Assembly: GCF_000412695.1 (NCBI RefSeq)
Contig: NC_021499.1
Coordinates: forward strand, 1,364,001-1,428,000
Direction: 5' to 3'
From: Pseudomonas resinovorans NBRC 106553
GTDB lineage: Bacteria; Pseudomonadota; Gammaproteobacteria; Pseudomonadales; Pseudomonadaceae
Length of the DNA: 64,000 bases
Positions 27,776 to 36,976 of this stretch are shown here, in pieces. The notes below the pieces were generated by a model that did not search any database, was not told the DNA's origin, and worked only from the letters and a program-made list of their open reading frames with translations. How positions within the stretch are numbered: the stretch's first letter is position 1; each line of letters starts with the position of its first letter. The position numbers and the translations under genes were made by a program.

Positions 27776-27797
27776 GGGGGAGTAGGGTTGCTCCCCC
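27776..27797 (+). terminator. Hairpin after the SDR gene
   Basis: GGGGGAG (27776-27782) and CTCCCCC (27791-27797) form a strong stem 59 bases after the SDR stop. It has no following T-run, so it could instead be a leader structure of the MFS gene that starts 31 bases later. Confidence 0.35.
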
Positions 27798-27827
27798 GGC
27801 CTGGCTGCCAACCCGGATGGATTCACC

Positions 27828-28982
27828 GTGAAACCCCTTTCCCGCGCGCTGCTGTTGCTGGCGCTGGTGCTCGCCGCCATCAACCTGCGGCCCGGCATCA
27901 CCTCTCTTTCTCCCCTGATCGAACGCATCGCTGAAGAACTGGCCCTGAGTCGCGGCCTGATCAGCCTGACGACAGCTTTGCCGGTGCTCTGCATGGGGCT
28001 GCTCGCGCCCCTGGCGCCGCGCCTGGCGGTGCGCTTCGGGCTGGAGCGGGTGATTTCCGCCTGCCTGGGCCTGATCGGCCTTGCCATGCTGGCGCGCCTC
28101 GGCAGCCATGCCAGTAGCGTGCTCATCGGCAGCTCCGTGGTCATGGGCGCCGGCATCGCGGTGGCGGGGCCGCTGCTCTCCGGCTTCATCAAGCGCCACT
28201 TCCATGACCAGGTCGGGCGCGTGGTCGCCTGGTATTCCCTGAGCATGACCCTGGGCGGAGCCGCTGGTGCGGTAGTGACGCCGGCGGTGACCCAGTTGCT
28301 GGCGGACCGCTGGCACTTCGGCCTGGCCTTCTGGGCCTTGCCGGCGATCCTCGCGCTGCTGCTCTGGCTGCGCATCCCCAACCGCGCCGACCCCGAGGGC
28401 GAAGCGGAACCGGGCGGCCTGCCCTGGGGCGAGCCGCGCGCCTGGTTGATCACCGCCTTCTTCGCGATCCAGGCTGGCCTGTTCTACGCCCTGACCACCT
28501 GGCTGGTGGCCCGCTACCACGAGGCGGGTCTCAGTCTGCTGCACAGCAACAGCCTGTTCGGCCTGTTCATGCTGGTGGGCTTGCCCAGCGCCTTCGGGCT
28601 GCCCTGGCTGGCCCAGCGCTTCGACAATCGCTACCAGTTGCTGTTGGCCTGCGGCCTGCTCAGCACGCTGTGCCTGGGGATGATCAGCTGGCAGCCGATG
28701 CTGCTGCCGGAGCTCTGGGCCGGCCTGCTGGGCCTGGGCCTGAGTGGCTCCTTCGCGCTGTCCCTGGTGCTGCCGCTGTACGAAGCGCACACCCCGCTGG
28801 CGGTGAGCCGCTGGACCGCCATGATGCTGTTCGCCGGCTACAGCCTGGCCTGCCTGACCCCGATCCTGATGGGGCTGGGCCGCGACCTGGCGGGCAGCTA
28901 CCAGCAGCCCTTCATGGTCATCACCGGCCTCGCCCTGGTGATGTGCCTGCTGGCCTGGATGCTGGGCCGACCTCGCCGTTGA
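27828..28982 (+). CDS. MFS transporter, CynX/NimT type
   Basis: 384 aa, about 12 transmembrane helices, lacking a large central loop. The N-terminal INLRPGITSLSPLIERI and GLISLTTALPVLCMGL match the cyanate/nitroimidazole (CynX) branch of the major facilitator superfamily. The start is a GTG at 27828 with GGATGG upstream. Substrate unknown. No cyanase gene is nearby, so a cyanate role is not supported. Confidence 0.88.
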   Translation: MKPLSRALLLLALVLAAINLRPGITSLSPLIERIAEELALSRGLISLTTALPVLCMGLLAPLAPRLAVRFGLERVISACLGLIGLAMLARLGSHASSVLIGSSVVMGAGIAVAGPLLSGFIKRHFHDQVGRVVAWYSLSMTLGGAAGAVVTPAVTQLLADRWHFGLAFWALPAILALLLWLRIPNRADPEGEAEPGGLPWGEPRAWLITAFFAIQAGLFYALTTWLVARYHEAGLSLLHSNSLFGLFMLVGLPSAFGLPWLAQRFDNRYQLLLACGLLSTLCLGMISWQPMLLPELWAGLLGLGLSGSFALSLVLPLYEAHTPLAVSRWTAMMLFAGYSLACLTPILMGLGRDLAGSYQQPFMVITGLALVMCLLAWMLGRPRR

Positions 28983-29057
28983 GGACTTCGACGCATTTCC
29001 TTTCTCCGGTGGCGGTCCTGTGTTAGAAGGCTGCCACTGTTTTCCTGGAGTGCCCGC

Positions 29058-29486
29058 GTGGAGTCCGAATCCATCGTCTATGGCTGCATCCGCGACTGGC
29101 CGTCGCTCGACGATCAGGCCCATCGCCTGCGCCGCGAGACCAATCGCCGCGTGCTGGACAGCCTGCCCGGCGGCGAGGGCTGGGCCTTTCTCGGCCGCGA
29201 GATGTTTTCCTGCTGCGAGCAACCCGGTGCCGGCCTGTTCCGTACCCAGGTGATCCACTTCGGCGCGAGCTACCCGGCGGTGGAGTACGAGTGGAGCCTC
29301 TGGGTCAAGGAGTTCGAAGCCCTGCTCAAGCAGCTGTACTGGAGCAGTGCGGTGGTTCACCTGGAAACCGAACTCAACGGCATCCATACCTTCCGCTGGG
29401 AGAGCGAGCAGGGCCTGCACAGCCCCCAGGAAGACAACCTGCGCGTGCGCTGTGCCTGGGAACGCGAAGGCGGCGTGCACGGCTGA
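29058..29486 (+). CDS. Conserved hypothetical protein (142 aa)
   Basis: Soluble, acidic protein starting at GTG 29058 with TGGAG upstream. Distinct segments are [46 protein letters not shown] and [30 protein letters not shown]. No family name is recognised. It lies 23 bases ahead of the YnfA-type gene on the same strand and may be co-transcribed. Confidence 0.75.
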   Translation: MESESIVYGCIRDWPSLDDQAHRLRRETNRRVLDSLPGGEGWAFLGREMFSCCEQPGAGLFRTQVIHFGASYPAVEYEWSLWVKEFEALLKQLYWSSAVVHLETELNGIHTFRWESEQGLHSPQEDNLRVRCAWEREGGVHG

Positions 29487-29509
29487 TCCACCTTCAAGGG
29501 ACCGAACCC

Positions 29510-29842
29510 ATGCTCAATTACCTCTGGTTCTTCCTCGCCGCGCTCTTCGAGATCGCCGGCTGCTACGCCTTCTGGCTCTGGTTGCGGATGGGCAAGAGCG
29601 CCTGGTGGGTCGCCCCCGGCCTGCTCAGCCTGACCCTCTTCGCCCTGCTGCTGACCCGCGTTGAAGCCGCCTACGCCGGCCGCGCCTATGCCGCCTACGG
29701 GGGCATCTACATAGTCGCCTCGCTGCTCTGGCTGGGCCTGGTGGAACGTACCCGTCCCCTGGCGAGCGACTGGCTGGGCGCGGCGCTTTGCGTCGTCGGC
29801 GCCAGCATCATCCTGCTCGGACCGCGCTTCTCCCAGTCCTGA
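29510..29842 (+). CDS. YnfA family membrane protein
   Basis: 110 aa with four transmembrane helices, the UPF0060/YnfA pattern [20 protein letters not shown] near the start and [19 protein letters not shown] in the middle. Related to small multidrug transporters, but its substrate is unproven. Start at 29510 after CAAGGGACC. Confidence 0.93.
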   Translation: MLNYLWFFLAALFEIAGCYAFWLWLRMGKSAWWVAPGLLSLTLFALLLTRVEAAYAGRAYAAYGGIYIVASLLWLGLVERTRPLASDWLGAALCVVGASIILLGPRFSQS

Positions 29843-29953
29843 CCCTCGTCCGGCCCGCGCCGGACAAGCCCGGCCTGCCATCGCACGGATTCGCGATGTG
29901 CCGGACCCCGTGCCAGTATCAATCGGTGCCACCTCGACCAGGGAAGGATTTGC

Positions 29954-32833
29954 ATGAGCCGCGCCAGGCCACTCCGTTTCTACCTCGTGTTGTTCATGGT
30001 GCTGATGACCAGCGGCGTGGGGGGAGTGATCGCATTCGTGCTCTACGAGCGCAGCGCCGGGTTGATCGCCCAGCGTGCGGCTACCCAGGCCCGCGATTCC
30101 GCCAAGGAGACCGCGGCCGAGCTGGAGCGCCTGCTGGGGCCCATCCGCACCAACGTGAAGTTGCTGACCCTGGCCCCCGGCCTCGACGCCGACGATTCCC
30201 AGCGCGACCTCGCCGCGCTGCCGGAGATGGTCGAAGCCCTCGACAGCTCGCCGGTCATGGTGTCGGTCTTCGTGGGCAACGAACGGGGTGACTACTTCCA
30301 GCTGCGTCCCCTCAGCGACCAGCGCGACATGGCCTTCTTCGATGCGCCCGTCGGGGCGCGTTACCTGCTCCAGAGCGTGGTGCGCAATGCCGATGGCGCC
30401 CGCTCCCGGTATGTCTTCCTGGATCGCCTGCTGAGCCCGATCGGGCAGCGCCTTTCGGACCACCTGACCGACTTCGATCCGCGCGAGAGACCCTGGTACA
30501 CCCTGGCCAAGCAGCGGGGCGAGCTGGTGCGCACGCCGCCCTACCGCTTCTTCGAGACTCGGGTAATCGGCTCGACCGTGGCCATGATGACCCCTGGTGG
30601 TCAGGTGGTGGGTGCAGACCTGTGCCACACTCTGCTCGATGACTGGCTGCGGCAGACGCGTCACACCTTCGGTTCACGCATGCTGATCTTCGACGGCCAG
30701 AGCCGGGTCCTTGCTGGCGACACCCTCGACCATGGGCCCGAGGCGGATGATCGGCAGGTCACCCTGGGACAGATGTCCGACTCGGTGATCGCCGGCTTCG
30801 CGGCGTTACCCCTGCCCGACAGCGCGTTCGGCGCGGACAGCCTGGTGACCCAGCTCCAGTCAGTGGACGGGGATGACTGGCAGTTCTACCTGCAGCGCCT
30901 GCCGGTGCCGGAGGCGGCGACCCTCTTCCTGGGCATCGCCGTCCCCCGCGATGAACTGCTGCACGAAGCCGAGATCCTGCGCGACCAGGCCCTGCTGGTG
31001 ACCCTGGTGGCGCTGCTGGTCACCGGCGCCCTGGCGTACTGGCTGGCCGGTGTGGTCAGCCGCCCGATCGATCGTCTCGCGCGCCAGTCGACACGGGTCC
31101 GTTACTTCGAGTTCGACGTGGAACTGAACGAGGAGAACAGTCCCATACGCGAGGTACGCGAGCTGTCCATCACCCTGCAGCGCAATCGCGATGCCATGGG
31201 TGGATTCATCAATGCGTTGAAGCGCCTGAACGACGAGCCGGACATCCGTCGCCTGCTGCCCACCCTGCTGCAGGTGACGGTGGAGTCGAGCCAGGGCCAG
31301 GGCGCCTTGCTGTTCATCCCGGAAGAAGGCGGCGGCCTGGAGGCGGTGGCCGGGCTCTGGCGGGGGCAGCCCATCGAGCAGGGCCTGGGCGCCTGTACCG
31401 GCCTGTTCGCCGCCGAGCAGGCACTGGCGAGCCGGCAAACCCAGGCCTCGGCGGCGGAGGCCGAGGCTGCAGCGCGCTTCGGTCTCTCCCCCTGCGCCAG
31501 CGTCAGCGTGCCGTTGTTCAGTCGTCACGGCGAGGCCCAGGGGGTGCTGGTGCTGTTCCATGCCACGCCGCCGCTGGCCAGCCACCTGCGTTTCATCGAG
31601 GCGCTGTCCGGGTTCGCCGCGGTGGCCCTGGAGACCCGTGGCCTGCTGGACCAGCGCAAGGCCATGTTCGACTCGCTGATCCGCCTGATCGCGACCGCCG
31701 TGGACGCCAAGAGTCCCTACACCGGCGGCCACTGCGCGCGGGTGCCGGAACTGGCGCGGCTGTTGGCCGAGGCCGCCTGCGCCGAGCGCGAAGGCCCCTT
31801 CGCCGGCTTCCATATGAGCGCCGAAGACCACGAGGCCATGCACATCGCGGCCTGGTTGCACGATTGCGGCAAGATCACCACCCCCGAGTACGTGGTGGAC
31901 AAGTCCACCCGGCTGGAAACCCTCTACGACCGCATCCACGAAGTCCGCATGCGCTTCGAGGTGCTCAAGCGCGATGCCCGGATCGACTGGCTCGAGGCGC
32001 TGCGCGCCGGCGCCGACCCCGAGGCGGCGACGGCCACCCGGGATGCCGCGCTGCAGCGCCTGGACGATGACTTCGCCTTCGTCGCCGCCTGCAACCAGGC
32101 CGGCAGCATGGACGACGAGCGCCGGGAGCGTCTGCGGCAGGTCGCCGGGCGCACCTGGTTGCGTACCCTGGATGATCGCCTGGGCATCTCCGGCGAGGCC
32201 CGTCAGCGCAAGGAAGCCTTGCCAGCGCCCGAGTTGCCGGTGCCGGAACCCCTGCTGGCCGACCGCCCGGAGCACCGGGTGCCGCGCCGCGCCGAGGAAC
32301 GGTTCGGCGCTGACAACCCCTGGGGCGTAAACCTGCGGCAGCCAGAACTGCTCTACGACCTGGGGGAGCTGAAGAACCTCTCCATCGGCCGTGGCAACCT
32401 GACCGAGGAGGAGCGCTACAAGATCAACGAGCATGTGGTCCAGACCATTCGCATGCTCGAAGCCTTGCCGTTCCCCGGGACCCTGGCGCAGGTGCCGGAG
32501 ATCGCCGGCGGCCACCACGAACGCATGGACGGACGCGGCTACCCCCGGGGCCTGGACGCCAGCCAGCTGAGCCTGCAGGCGCGGATGCTGGCCATCGCCG
32601 ATGTGCTGGAGGCGCTGACCGCGCGGGACCGGCCCTACAAGCCGAGCAAGACCCTGGAACAGGCCCTGGCGATCATGAAGGGCATGTGCGAGCAGGGACA
32701 CCTGGACCCCGACCTGTTCAGCCTGCTGTTGCGTTCCGGCGCCTGCCTGCACTATGCCGAGCGCTACCTGGCCGAGGTGCCCGAGGCCGACGCGCTGTTG
32801 CGCTTCGTTCCGGAAAACTGCAAGCCGGCCTGA
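29954..32833 (+). CDS. HD-GYP cyclic-di-GMP phosphodiesterase with dCACHE, HAMP and GAF domains
   Basis: 959-aa membrane sensor. Order: TM1 (about 8-30), periplasmic dCACHE-type sensor (35-340), TM2 (about 345-370), HAMP, GAF (about 420-560), HD-GYP (about 575-930). The HD pair is HDCGK (636 onward) and the GYP motif is HHERMDGRGYPRG (about 853-865), so an active c-di-GMP hydrolase is expected. Between the HD and GYP parts lies an insert of roughly 130 residues (Asp/Glu/Ala-rich, including PAPELPVPEPLL). ATG at 29954 follows GGAAGGA. Single gene with its own leader. Confidence 0.92.
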   Translation: MSRARPLRFYLVLFMVLMTSGVGGVIAFVLYERSAGLIAQRAATQARDSAKETAAELERLLGPIRTNVKLLTLAPGLDADDSQRDLAALPEMVEALDSSPVMVSVFVGNERGDYFQLRPLSDQRDMAFFDAPVGARYLLQSVVRNADGARSRYVFLDRLLSPIGQRLSDHLTDFDPRERPWYTLAKQRGELVRTPPYRFFETRVIGSTVAMMTPGGQVVGADLCHTLLDDWLRQTRHTFGSRMLIFDGQSRVLAGDTLDHGPEADDRQVTLGQMSDSVIAGFAALPLPDSAFGADSLVTQLQSVDGDDWQFYLQRLPVPEAATLFLGIAVPRDELLHEAEILRDQALLVTLVALLVTGALAYWLAGVVSRPIDRLARQSTRVRYFEFDVELNEENSPIREVRELSITLQRNRDAMGGFINALKRLNDEPDIRRLLPTLLQVTVESSQGQGALLFIPEEGGGLEAVAGLWRGQPIEQGLGACTGLFAAEQALASRQTQASAAEAEAAARFGLSPCASVSVPLFSRHGEAQGVLVLFHATPPLASHLRFIEALSGFAAVALETRGLLDQRKAMFDSLIRLIATAVDAKSPYTGGHCARVPELARLLAEAACAEREGPFAGFHMSAEDHEAMHIAAWLHDCGKITTPEYVVDKSTRLETLYDRIHEVRMRFEVLKRDARIDWLEALRAGADPEAATATRDAALQRLDDDFAFVAACNQAGSMDDERRERLRQVAGRTWLRTLDDRLGISGEARQRKEALPAPELPVPEPLLADRPEHRVPRRAEERFGADNPWGVNLRQPELLYDLGELKNLSIGRGNLTEEERYKINEHVVQTIRMLEALPFPGTLAQVPEIAGGHHERMDGRGYPRGLDASQLSLQARMLAIADVLEALTARDRPYKPSKTLEQALAIMKGMCEQGHLDPDLFSLLLRSGACLHYAERYLAEVPEADALLRFVPENCKPA

Positions 32834-32964
32834 ACCCCGGAGAAATTTCCCCAACCTTTCCCGCTGCCATGCTGTCGAACTGGCATGACAGCCTGGAGAG
32901 CGCATCTGCGCGCCGCCGCTGGACTTTCCAGGCACCACACCTCCCCCCCGCTGGAGGATGCTCA

Positions 32965-34359
32965 ATGAAACTGCCGTCATCAGGGAGCGTGGCGCTGGTC
33001 CTGGTGGCGCTCTGTTGCACGCTCCTCCTGGCCTGCACCTCGTTGCCCCGCATCAACCCCGACATGGCCCATTCACCGGCTACCCCGGTGCAGGTGGACG
33101 GCGCCGGCGGGCCGCTTTCGGATGCCCAGAGCAAAGCCATCCTCGACCGCCTCAAGGCTTCCGGCATGGCGACCGACATCTTCGGCCTGCACCTGGCCGT
33201 GGAGGAAGCCCTGGTGGGCAGCCCGCTCACCACCGGCAACCATGTGGAGTTGCTGCAGGACGGCCCGGCGACCTATGCGGCGATGTTCGCGGCCATCGAT
33301 GGCGCGCGCGACCACATCAACATGGAGACCTACATCCTCGAAGGCGACGAAACCGGGCAACGCTTCGCCGATGCGCTGATCGCCAAGCAGCGTAGCGGCG
33401 TGCAGGTCAACCTGATCTACGACAGCGTCGGCACCCTGGGCACGCCGCCGGAGTTCTTCGCCAGGCTGAAGGAGGCCGGCATCCGCCTGGTGGAGTTCAA
33501 CCCGGTGAACCCCATGACCGCCAAGGCCGGCTGGGAACTGAACCAGCGGGACCATCGCAAGCTGCTGATCGTCGACGGGCGCGTGGCCATCCTCGGCGGA
33601 GTGAACATCAGCGGGGTCTATTCCGGCGGTTCCTTCGGCTCGAGCCGTGGGCGGGGGGAAGGCGAAGACCTGCCCTGGCGCGACACCGACCTGCGCCTGG
33701 AGGGGCCGGTGGTGGCTGACCTGCAGAAACTCTTCATCAGCACCTGGGACCGGCAGAAGGGCGGCGAACTGGTCAAGCGTCACTACTTCCCGCCGCTGGA
33801 GCCCAAGGGCAAGGAAGTGGTACGGGCCATCGGCAGCTCGCCGGAGGAACCCTACAGCCAGATCTACGCCACCCTCATCTCCGCGCTGCACAGCGCGCAG
33901 AGCGAGATCTGGCTGACCAGTGCCTACTTCGTGCCTGACCCGCAGTTGCTGGACGCCCTCAAGCAAGCCGTGGCCCGTGGCGTCGACGTGCGCCTGGTGG
34001 TGCCCAGCAGCACCGATTCCTGGCTGGTGTTCCACGCCGGAAGAGCCTATTACAGCGAACTGCTGGAGGCGGGCGTACGCATCTACGAGCGCCGTGACGC
34101 GCTGCTCCATGTGAAGGCCGGGGTGATAGACGGGGTCTGGTCCACGGTGGGTTCCACCAATCTCGACTGGCGCAGCTTCCTGCACAACCAGGAGGTCAAC
34201 GTGGTGGTGCTGGGGGCGGACTTCGGCGAGCGGATGCGCCAGGCGTTCCTCTACGACGTGAAAGGCTCGGAGGAACTCACGGCGGAGAAGTGGCGCAAGC
34301 GACCGGTGAGTGCGCGGATGAGTGAGCGGATCGGGCGGGTTTGGGAGTATTGGTTGTAG
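32965..34359 (+). CDS. Phospholipase D/cardiolipin-synthase-like lipoprotein
   Basis: 464 aa. Signal peptide with lipobox LLAC (Cys about residue 20), so predicted to be lipid-anchored. Two HKD motifs, HRKLLIVD and HVKAGVID, each followed by a Gly-Gly-x-Asn or Gly-Ser-x-Asn segment (LGGVNIS, VGSTNLDWRS), show a full catalytic pair. This is the ClsA/B-type arrangement for cardiolipin synthesis or phosphatidyl transfer. GGAGGA precedes the ATG at 32965. An outer-membrane or periplasmic location would be unusual for a classical cardiolipin synthase. Confidence 0.9.
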   Translation: MKLPSSGSVALVLVALCCTLLLACTSLPRINPDMAHSPATPVQVDGAGGPLSDAQSKAILDRLKASGMATDIFGLHLAVEEALVGSPLTTGNHVELLQDGPATYAAMFAAIDGARDHINMETYILEGDETGQRFADALIAKQRSGVQVNLIYDSVGTLGTPPEFFARLKEAGIRLVEFNPVNPMTAKAGWELNQRDHRKLLIVDGRVAILGGVNISGVYSGGSFGSSRGRGEGEDLPWRDTDLRLEGPVVADLQKLFISTWDRQKGGELVKRHYFPPLEPKGKEVVRAIGSSPEEPYSQIYATLISALHSAQSEIWLTSAYFVPDPQLLDALKQAVARGVDVRLVVPSSTDSWLVFHAGRAYYSELLEAGVRIYERRDALLHVKAGVIDGVWSTVGSTNLDWRSFLHNQEVNVVVLGADFGERMRQAFLYDVKGSEELTAEKWRKRPVSARMSERIGRVWEYWL

Positions 34360-34383
34360 GGGCGCCCTCTTGTCCCGCTCATT

Positions 34384-34745
34384 GCCGAGCGGGCTGTCGG
34401 GTTCTATTTCGCCCTCCCGGGCGACTCCCTTTTACAGTCGACGGAGTGCCGCCCACCTCAAAGGAAGCAAAACGCTTGCCCCTGCATCCGGCCCGGCTGC
34501 GCCGGGTTCCCTCCTTTCATCGCTGTTCCAGGGGCACGGCGCGAGGGGCCATCCATGGCCCCGCGCGCCTCTCGCGGCATCCATGCCGCTCAACCCCTTG
34601 ACTCGCTACGCTCGCCCTTCGGGCCAGCCTGCGGCTGTTACTTCACTTCGCTTCGTTTCACAGCGATTCCGCTCGGCCTGCTGAAGGGGCGGTTTGCGCG
34701 GCGTCACCTTCTCTACTTCGCTTCGGGTCGGTGTGGGCATCACTT
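34384..34745. repeat. Dispersed ~300-bp intergenic repeat, copy 2
   Basis: Close relative of 1-310, starting with GCCGAGCGGGCTGT and containing the same CCATCCATGGCCCCGCGCGC block. It differs by an insert of about 60 bases around 34607-34670 (ACTCGCTACGCTCGCCCTTC...). Begins 25 bases after the phospholipase stop. Open frames in it are repeat translation, not genes. Confidence 0.75.
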
Positions 34746-34913
34746 CCGTAGGATGGGTTGAGCTTGCGATACCCATCGGCCTTGTCAGCATGGGTATCGT
34801 TCCACTCAACCCATCCTACGACGCTACCGGCCGGTGTGGGTATCAGTTCGTAGGATGGGTAGAGCTTGCGAAACCCATCGAATTCCGGGCACGCCGGCCC
34901 ATCCTGCGACGCT
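34746..34913. repeat. REP-type repeat cluster
   Basis: Two mirrored GTAGGATGGGTTGAGC/CTCAACCCATCCTAC pairs followed by a GTAGGATGGGTAGAGCTTGC unit and a degraded CCCATCCTGCGAC end. Together with the preceding dispersed repeat it fills 34360-34914. Confidence 0.8.
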
Positions 34914-34914
34914 C

Positions 34915-35988
34915 TCACGTCCGCGGAGCGGGCTCCTGCCACGCACAGATATCCAGGCTGGCCCCACGTTGCAGCAGCTTCTCGGCCTGGCGGGTCTCCA
35001 CCAGCTCCGAGCGCCCACGGTTGCAGAGCAGCACGCGTTGGCCCTGGTACTTCAGGTCGGCGAGTATCTGGCCCCAGTGGCGGTACTGCACGTCGTGCCC
35101 TTCGCCCGGATAGAGGCGGGTGGCCGCCACGTTGGGGAAGCGGCCTTTCCAGAAGTCGGCGTGGGCGGTGGTGACGGTGGCGTCCGCCAGGCCGTAGTAG
35201 AGGAAGACCGGCGCGTAGACGGCGGAGAGGTCGGCCACCGGCTGCTCGCAGTACAGGCGCAGCTCATGGGTCAGGGGCGCCATGTCGAAGCCCTTGGAGC
35301 CCTTGGCGTAGTAGAAGCGCGCGCCTTCATCGGCGGCTTCGTCGAGGAAGCCGTGGATCCGGTTCACCGCGGTGTTGGGGCCGAGGTCCCACCAGACCGA
35401 GGGCACGTCGTAATGGCCGGCCAGGTAGGCCTGGGCCACCTGCTCGTCGCTGGCGGCGCAGCGGGCCGGTGGCGCCACCACGCCTTCGATCTGCGAGAAG
35501 GCCGCCGCCATGTGGACCGAGCGCACCTGCGGCGCCAGCCTGGAGGCGATCTGCGCCACGTAGGGGCCGCCGCCGGAAATCGCCACGAGGGAGAAACGCT
35601 CGACATCCAGATGGTCGAGCAGGGCCGCCACTTCATCGGCATAGGACTGGTAATTGCCCGCCGGGTCGTACTCGGTCTGGCCGAATCCGTTGCGTTCCAG
35701 GGTGATGAAGCGCAGGCCCAGTTGTTCACGCAGGCTGCGCAGGAAGTCGGTCAGGGCCAGCACCCGGCCGCTGGTGCCGTTGCCGCCAACCAGCACTACC
35801 GGCAGACCATTTCGCGGACCTTCATCCAGGTAGTGCAGCGTCTTGCCGTTGCCATCCACCCAGCTCTGCATCGCCGGCCCCATGGCGTCGAAGCTGTCCT
35901 GCACCTTGATCGGGCCGGCCGCGTACGCCGCCCCCATACCCATCGTCCAGCTGAACGCCAACACCAGTCCTGCGCGGGAAATTCTCAT
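34915..35988 (-). CDS. Exported alpha/beta hydrolase
   Basis: 357 aa with a signal peptide ending GAAYA (about 1-23). Core motifs: VVLVGGNGTSGRVLAL (oxyanion loop), VAISGGGPY around the likely nucleophile Ser (an A-x-S-x-G variant of the usual elbow), GLADATV (Asp) and YPGEGHDVQYRHW (His). Start at 35988 is chosen for the signal peptide; the longer frame is non-coding in character. Substrate unknown; lies next to repeats and has no operon partner. Confidence 0.82.
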   Translation of the reverse strand: MRISRAGLVLAFSWTMGMGAAYAAGPIKVQDSFDAMGPAMQSWVDGNGKTLHYLDEGPRNGLPVVLVGGNGTSGRVLALTDFLRSLREQLGLRFITLERNGFGQTEYDPAGNYQSYADEVAALLDHLDVERFSLVAISGGGPYVAQIASRLAPQVRSVHMAAAFSQIEGVVAPPARCAASDEQVAQAYLAGHYDVPSVWWDLGPNTAVNRIHGFLDEAADEGARFYYAKGSKGFDMAPLTHELRLYCEQPVADLSAVYAPVFLYYGLADATVTTAHADFWKGRFPNVAATRLYPGEGHDVQYRHWGQILADLKYQGQRVLLCNRGRSELVETRQAEKLLQRGASLDICAWQEPAPRT

Positions 35989-36175
35989 CTGTACCTTCCT
36001 TCTTGTCGTTGGTGGTCGGCCCGTACAGCGTCCCGGCAACCCCGGTGGTTGGAGGGGCGGGCTGGCCAAGTCTAGGGAAGGGGCCAGGGAGAAAAGTTGA
36101 TGCAAAGCGACGCTTTTTTGAAGCGGGCCGACCTTCCGTCGACCCCGAAGTGAGAGGGAGTAGCCCCTTGGCGGA

Positions 36176-36496
36176 TCAGCCGTTGGTTTCGGCGGGTGTC
36201 CCACCTTCCTCTTCCCGCACACGGCGGAAGGCGGCCTCGTGCAGGGCCTGGGCGTCGGCCAGCAGGAGTCCGAGGGCGGAGGCTAGGCGGGCGGTTTCCT
36301 GGGGCAGTACGTCGCCATGGGCGCCGTTTTCCAGGATCTGCAGCAGGTCGCCCAGGGCGGCCATGCGCTGGCTGGCGGCTTCGAAGAGGTGGCTTGAGGG
36401 TGCCTCGGCGTTGATGAAGAGCACATCATCGTAGGGCTGCGACGGCAGGGGGAGGGGCCTGAACCCCGGCGGGGCGGTTAGGTCGTGGCGGCGCAT
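36176..36496 (-). CDS. DUF3077/DUF6124-like small protein
   Basis: 106-aa soluble protein. The pattern DDVLFINAEAPSSHLFEAASQRMAALGDLLQIL followed by ETARLASALGLLLADAQALHEAAFRR (quoted in pieces of one helix-rich domain) resembles the DUF3077/DUF6124 family widespread in Pseudomonas, function unknown. Start at 36496 (MRRHDLTAPP) has GAGGAAGCAAGG upstream. The longer open frame reaches into the structured leader and is probably untranslated. Confidence 0.75.
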   Translation of the reverse strand: MRRHDLTAPPGFRPLPLPSQPYDDVLFINAEAPSSHLFEAASQRMAALGDLLQILENGAHGDVLPQETARLASALGLLLADAQALHEAAFRRVREEEGGTPAETNG

Positions 36497-36715
36497 ATCC
36501 TTGCTTCCTCGCGTACTTGAGGCCGCCCCGGCTCGGGGGTGATGGGCGGCGGACCGTGCAGGGGTCGCAAACCGGTTACGCGAGGAAAACCCGGCAAGGC
36601 CTTGGCCTTCCCTGCACGGCCCGCCATTGAGCGATTGCATGCGTGGCATGCCGTGACCTGCGTGAAGTTCGGGTTGCGACACCCGGTGGCGATTCCAATC
36701 GCAACGGTCGGGGAC
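36497..36715 (-). ncRNA. Multi-hairpin leader upstream of the DUF3077-like gene
   Basis: On the minus strand this 5' region can fold into several stems. A 16-bp long-range pair spans 36548-36563 with 36610-36625 (one G-U wobble). Others are GCATGC/GCATGC around 36636-36651, CGGGT/ACCCG (36670-36674 with 36681-36685) and GCGATT/AATCGC (36689-36694 with 36697-36702). No known riboswitch is recognised. It could be a regulatory leader, a repeat-derived element or a separate small RNA. Confidence 0.45.
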
Positions 36716-36859
36716 TTTAGCGAGGGCTTTTGTAGGCGCTCAAGGCCAACGATTTGTACGAACTTTCTCCCAAGACCGGGGGATTTCTTGCGTCAGCCGG
36801 CTGCGGTGGATGCCGCGACCTAGAGCAGTTGTGCTGCCTATTCGCGAAGATACCGACGA

Positions 36860-36976
36860 AATGCCGGTGGTTTTTCCGCGCGTTGTCATCATTTCGTAGC
36901 AGAGCTTCTACACTCTGTACTCAGAGTCTATTGGTGCTCTGTGCTTTGTTTGGGTCGCCCCGTGGCGGCCTTTTTT
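36860..36976 (+). ncRNA. Candidate small RNA with intrinsic terminator
   Basis: No gene precedes this terminator on the + strand, which suggests an independent transcript. It would contain a hairpin ACTCTG-TACT-CAGAGT (36912-36927) and end at the 36953-36976 terminator. The 5' end and promoter are guesses; a weak TTGTCA -35-like hexamer lies near 36883. No named sRNA is recognised. Confidence 0.35.
36953..36976 (+). terminator. Intrinsic terminator in a gene-free stretch
   Basis: GGTCGCC (36953-36959), loop CCGT, GGCGGCC (36964-36970), then six T. Stem has one G-T pair. No + strand gene lies upstream within 2.5 kb. Confidence 0.7.

Noticed and set aside
27657..29480. 607-aa open frame on the minus strand opposite the SDR, MFS and 142-aa genes
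   Set aside because: Low-complexity Gln/Ala/Gly/His composition typical of antisense frames in GC-rich DNA; the + strand frames have recognisable families.
34555..34809. Small ORFs in the dispersed repeat and REP region
   Set aside because: They translate repeat sequence that also occurs at 1-310 in other frames and have no ribosome sites.
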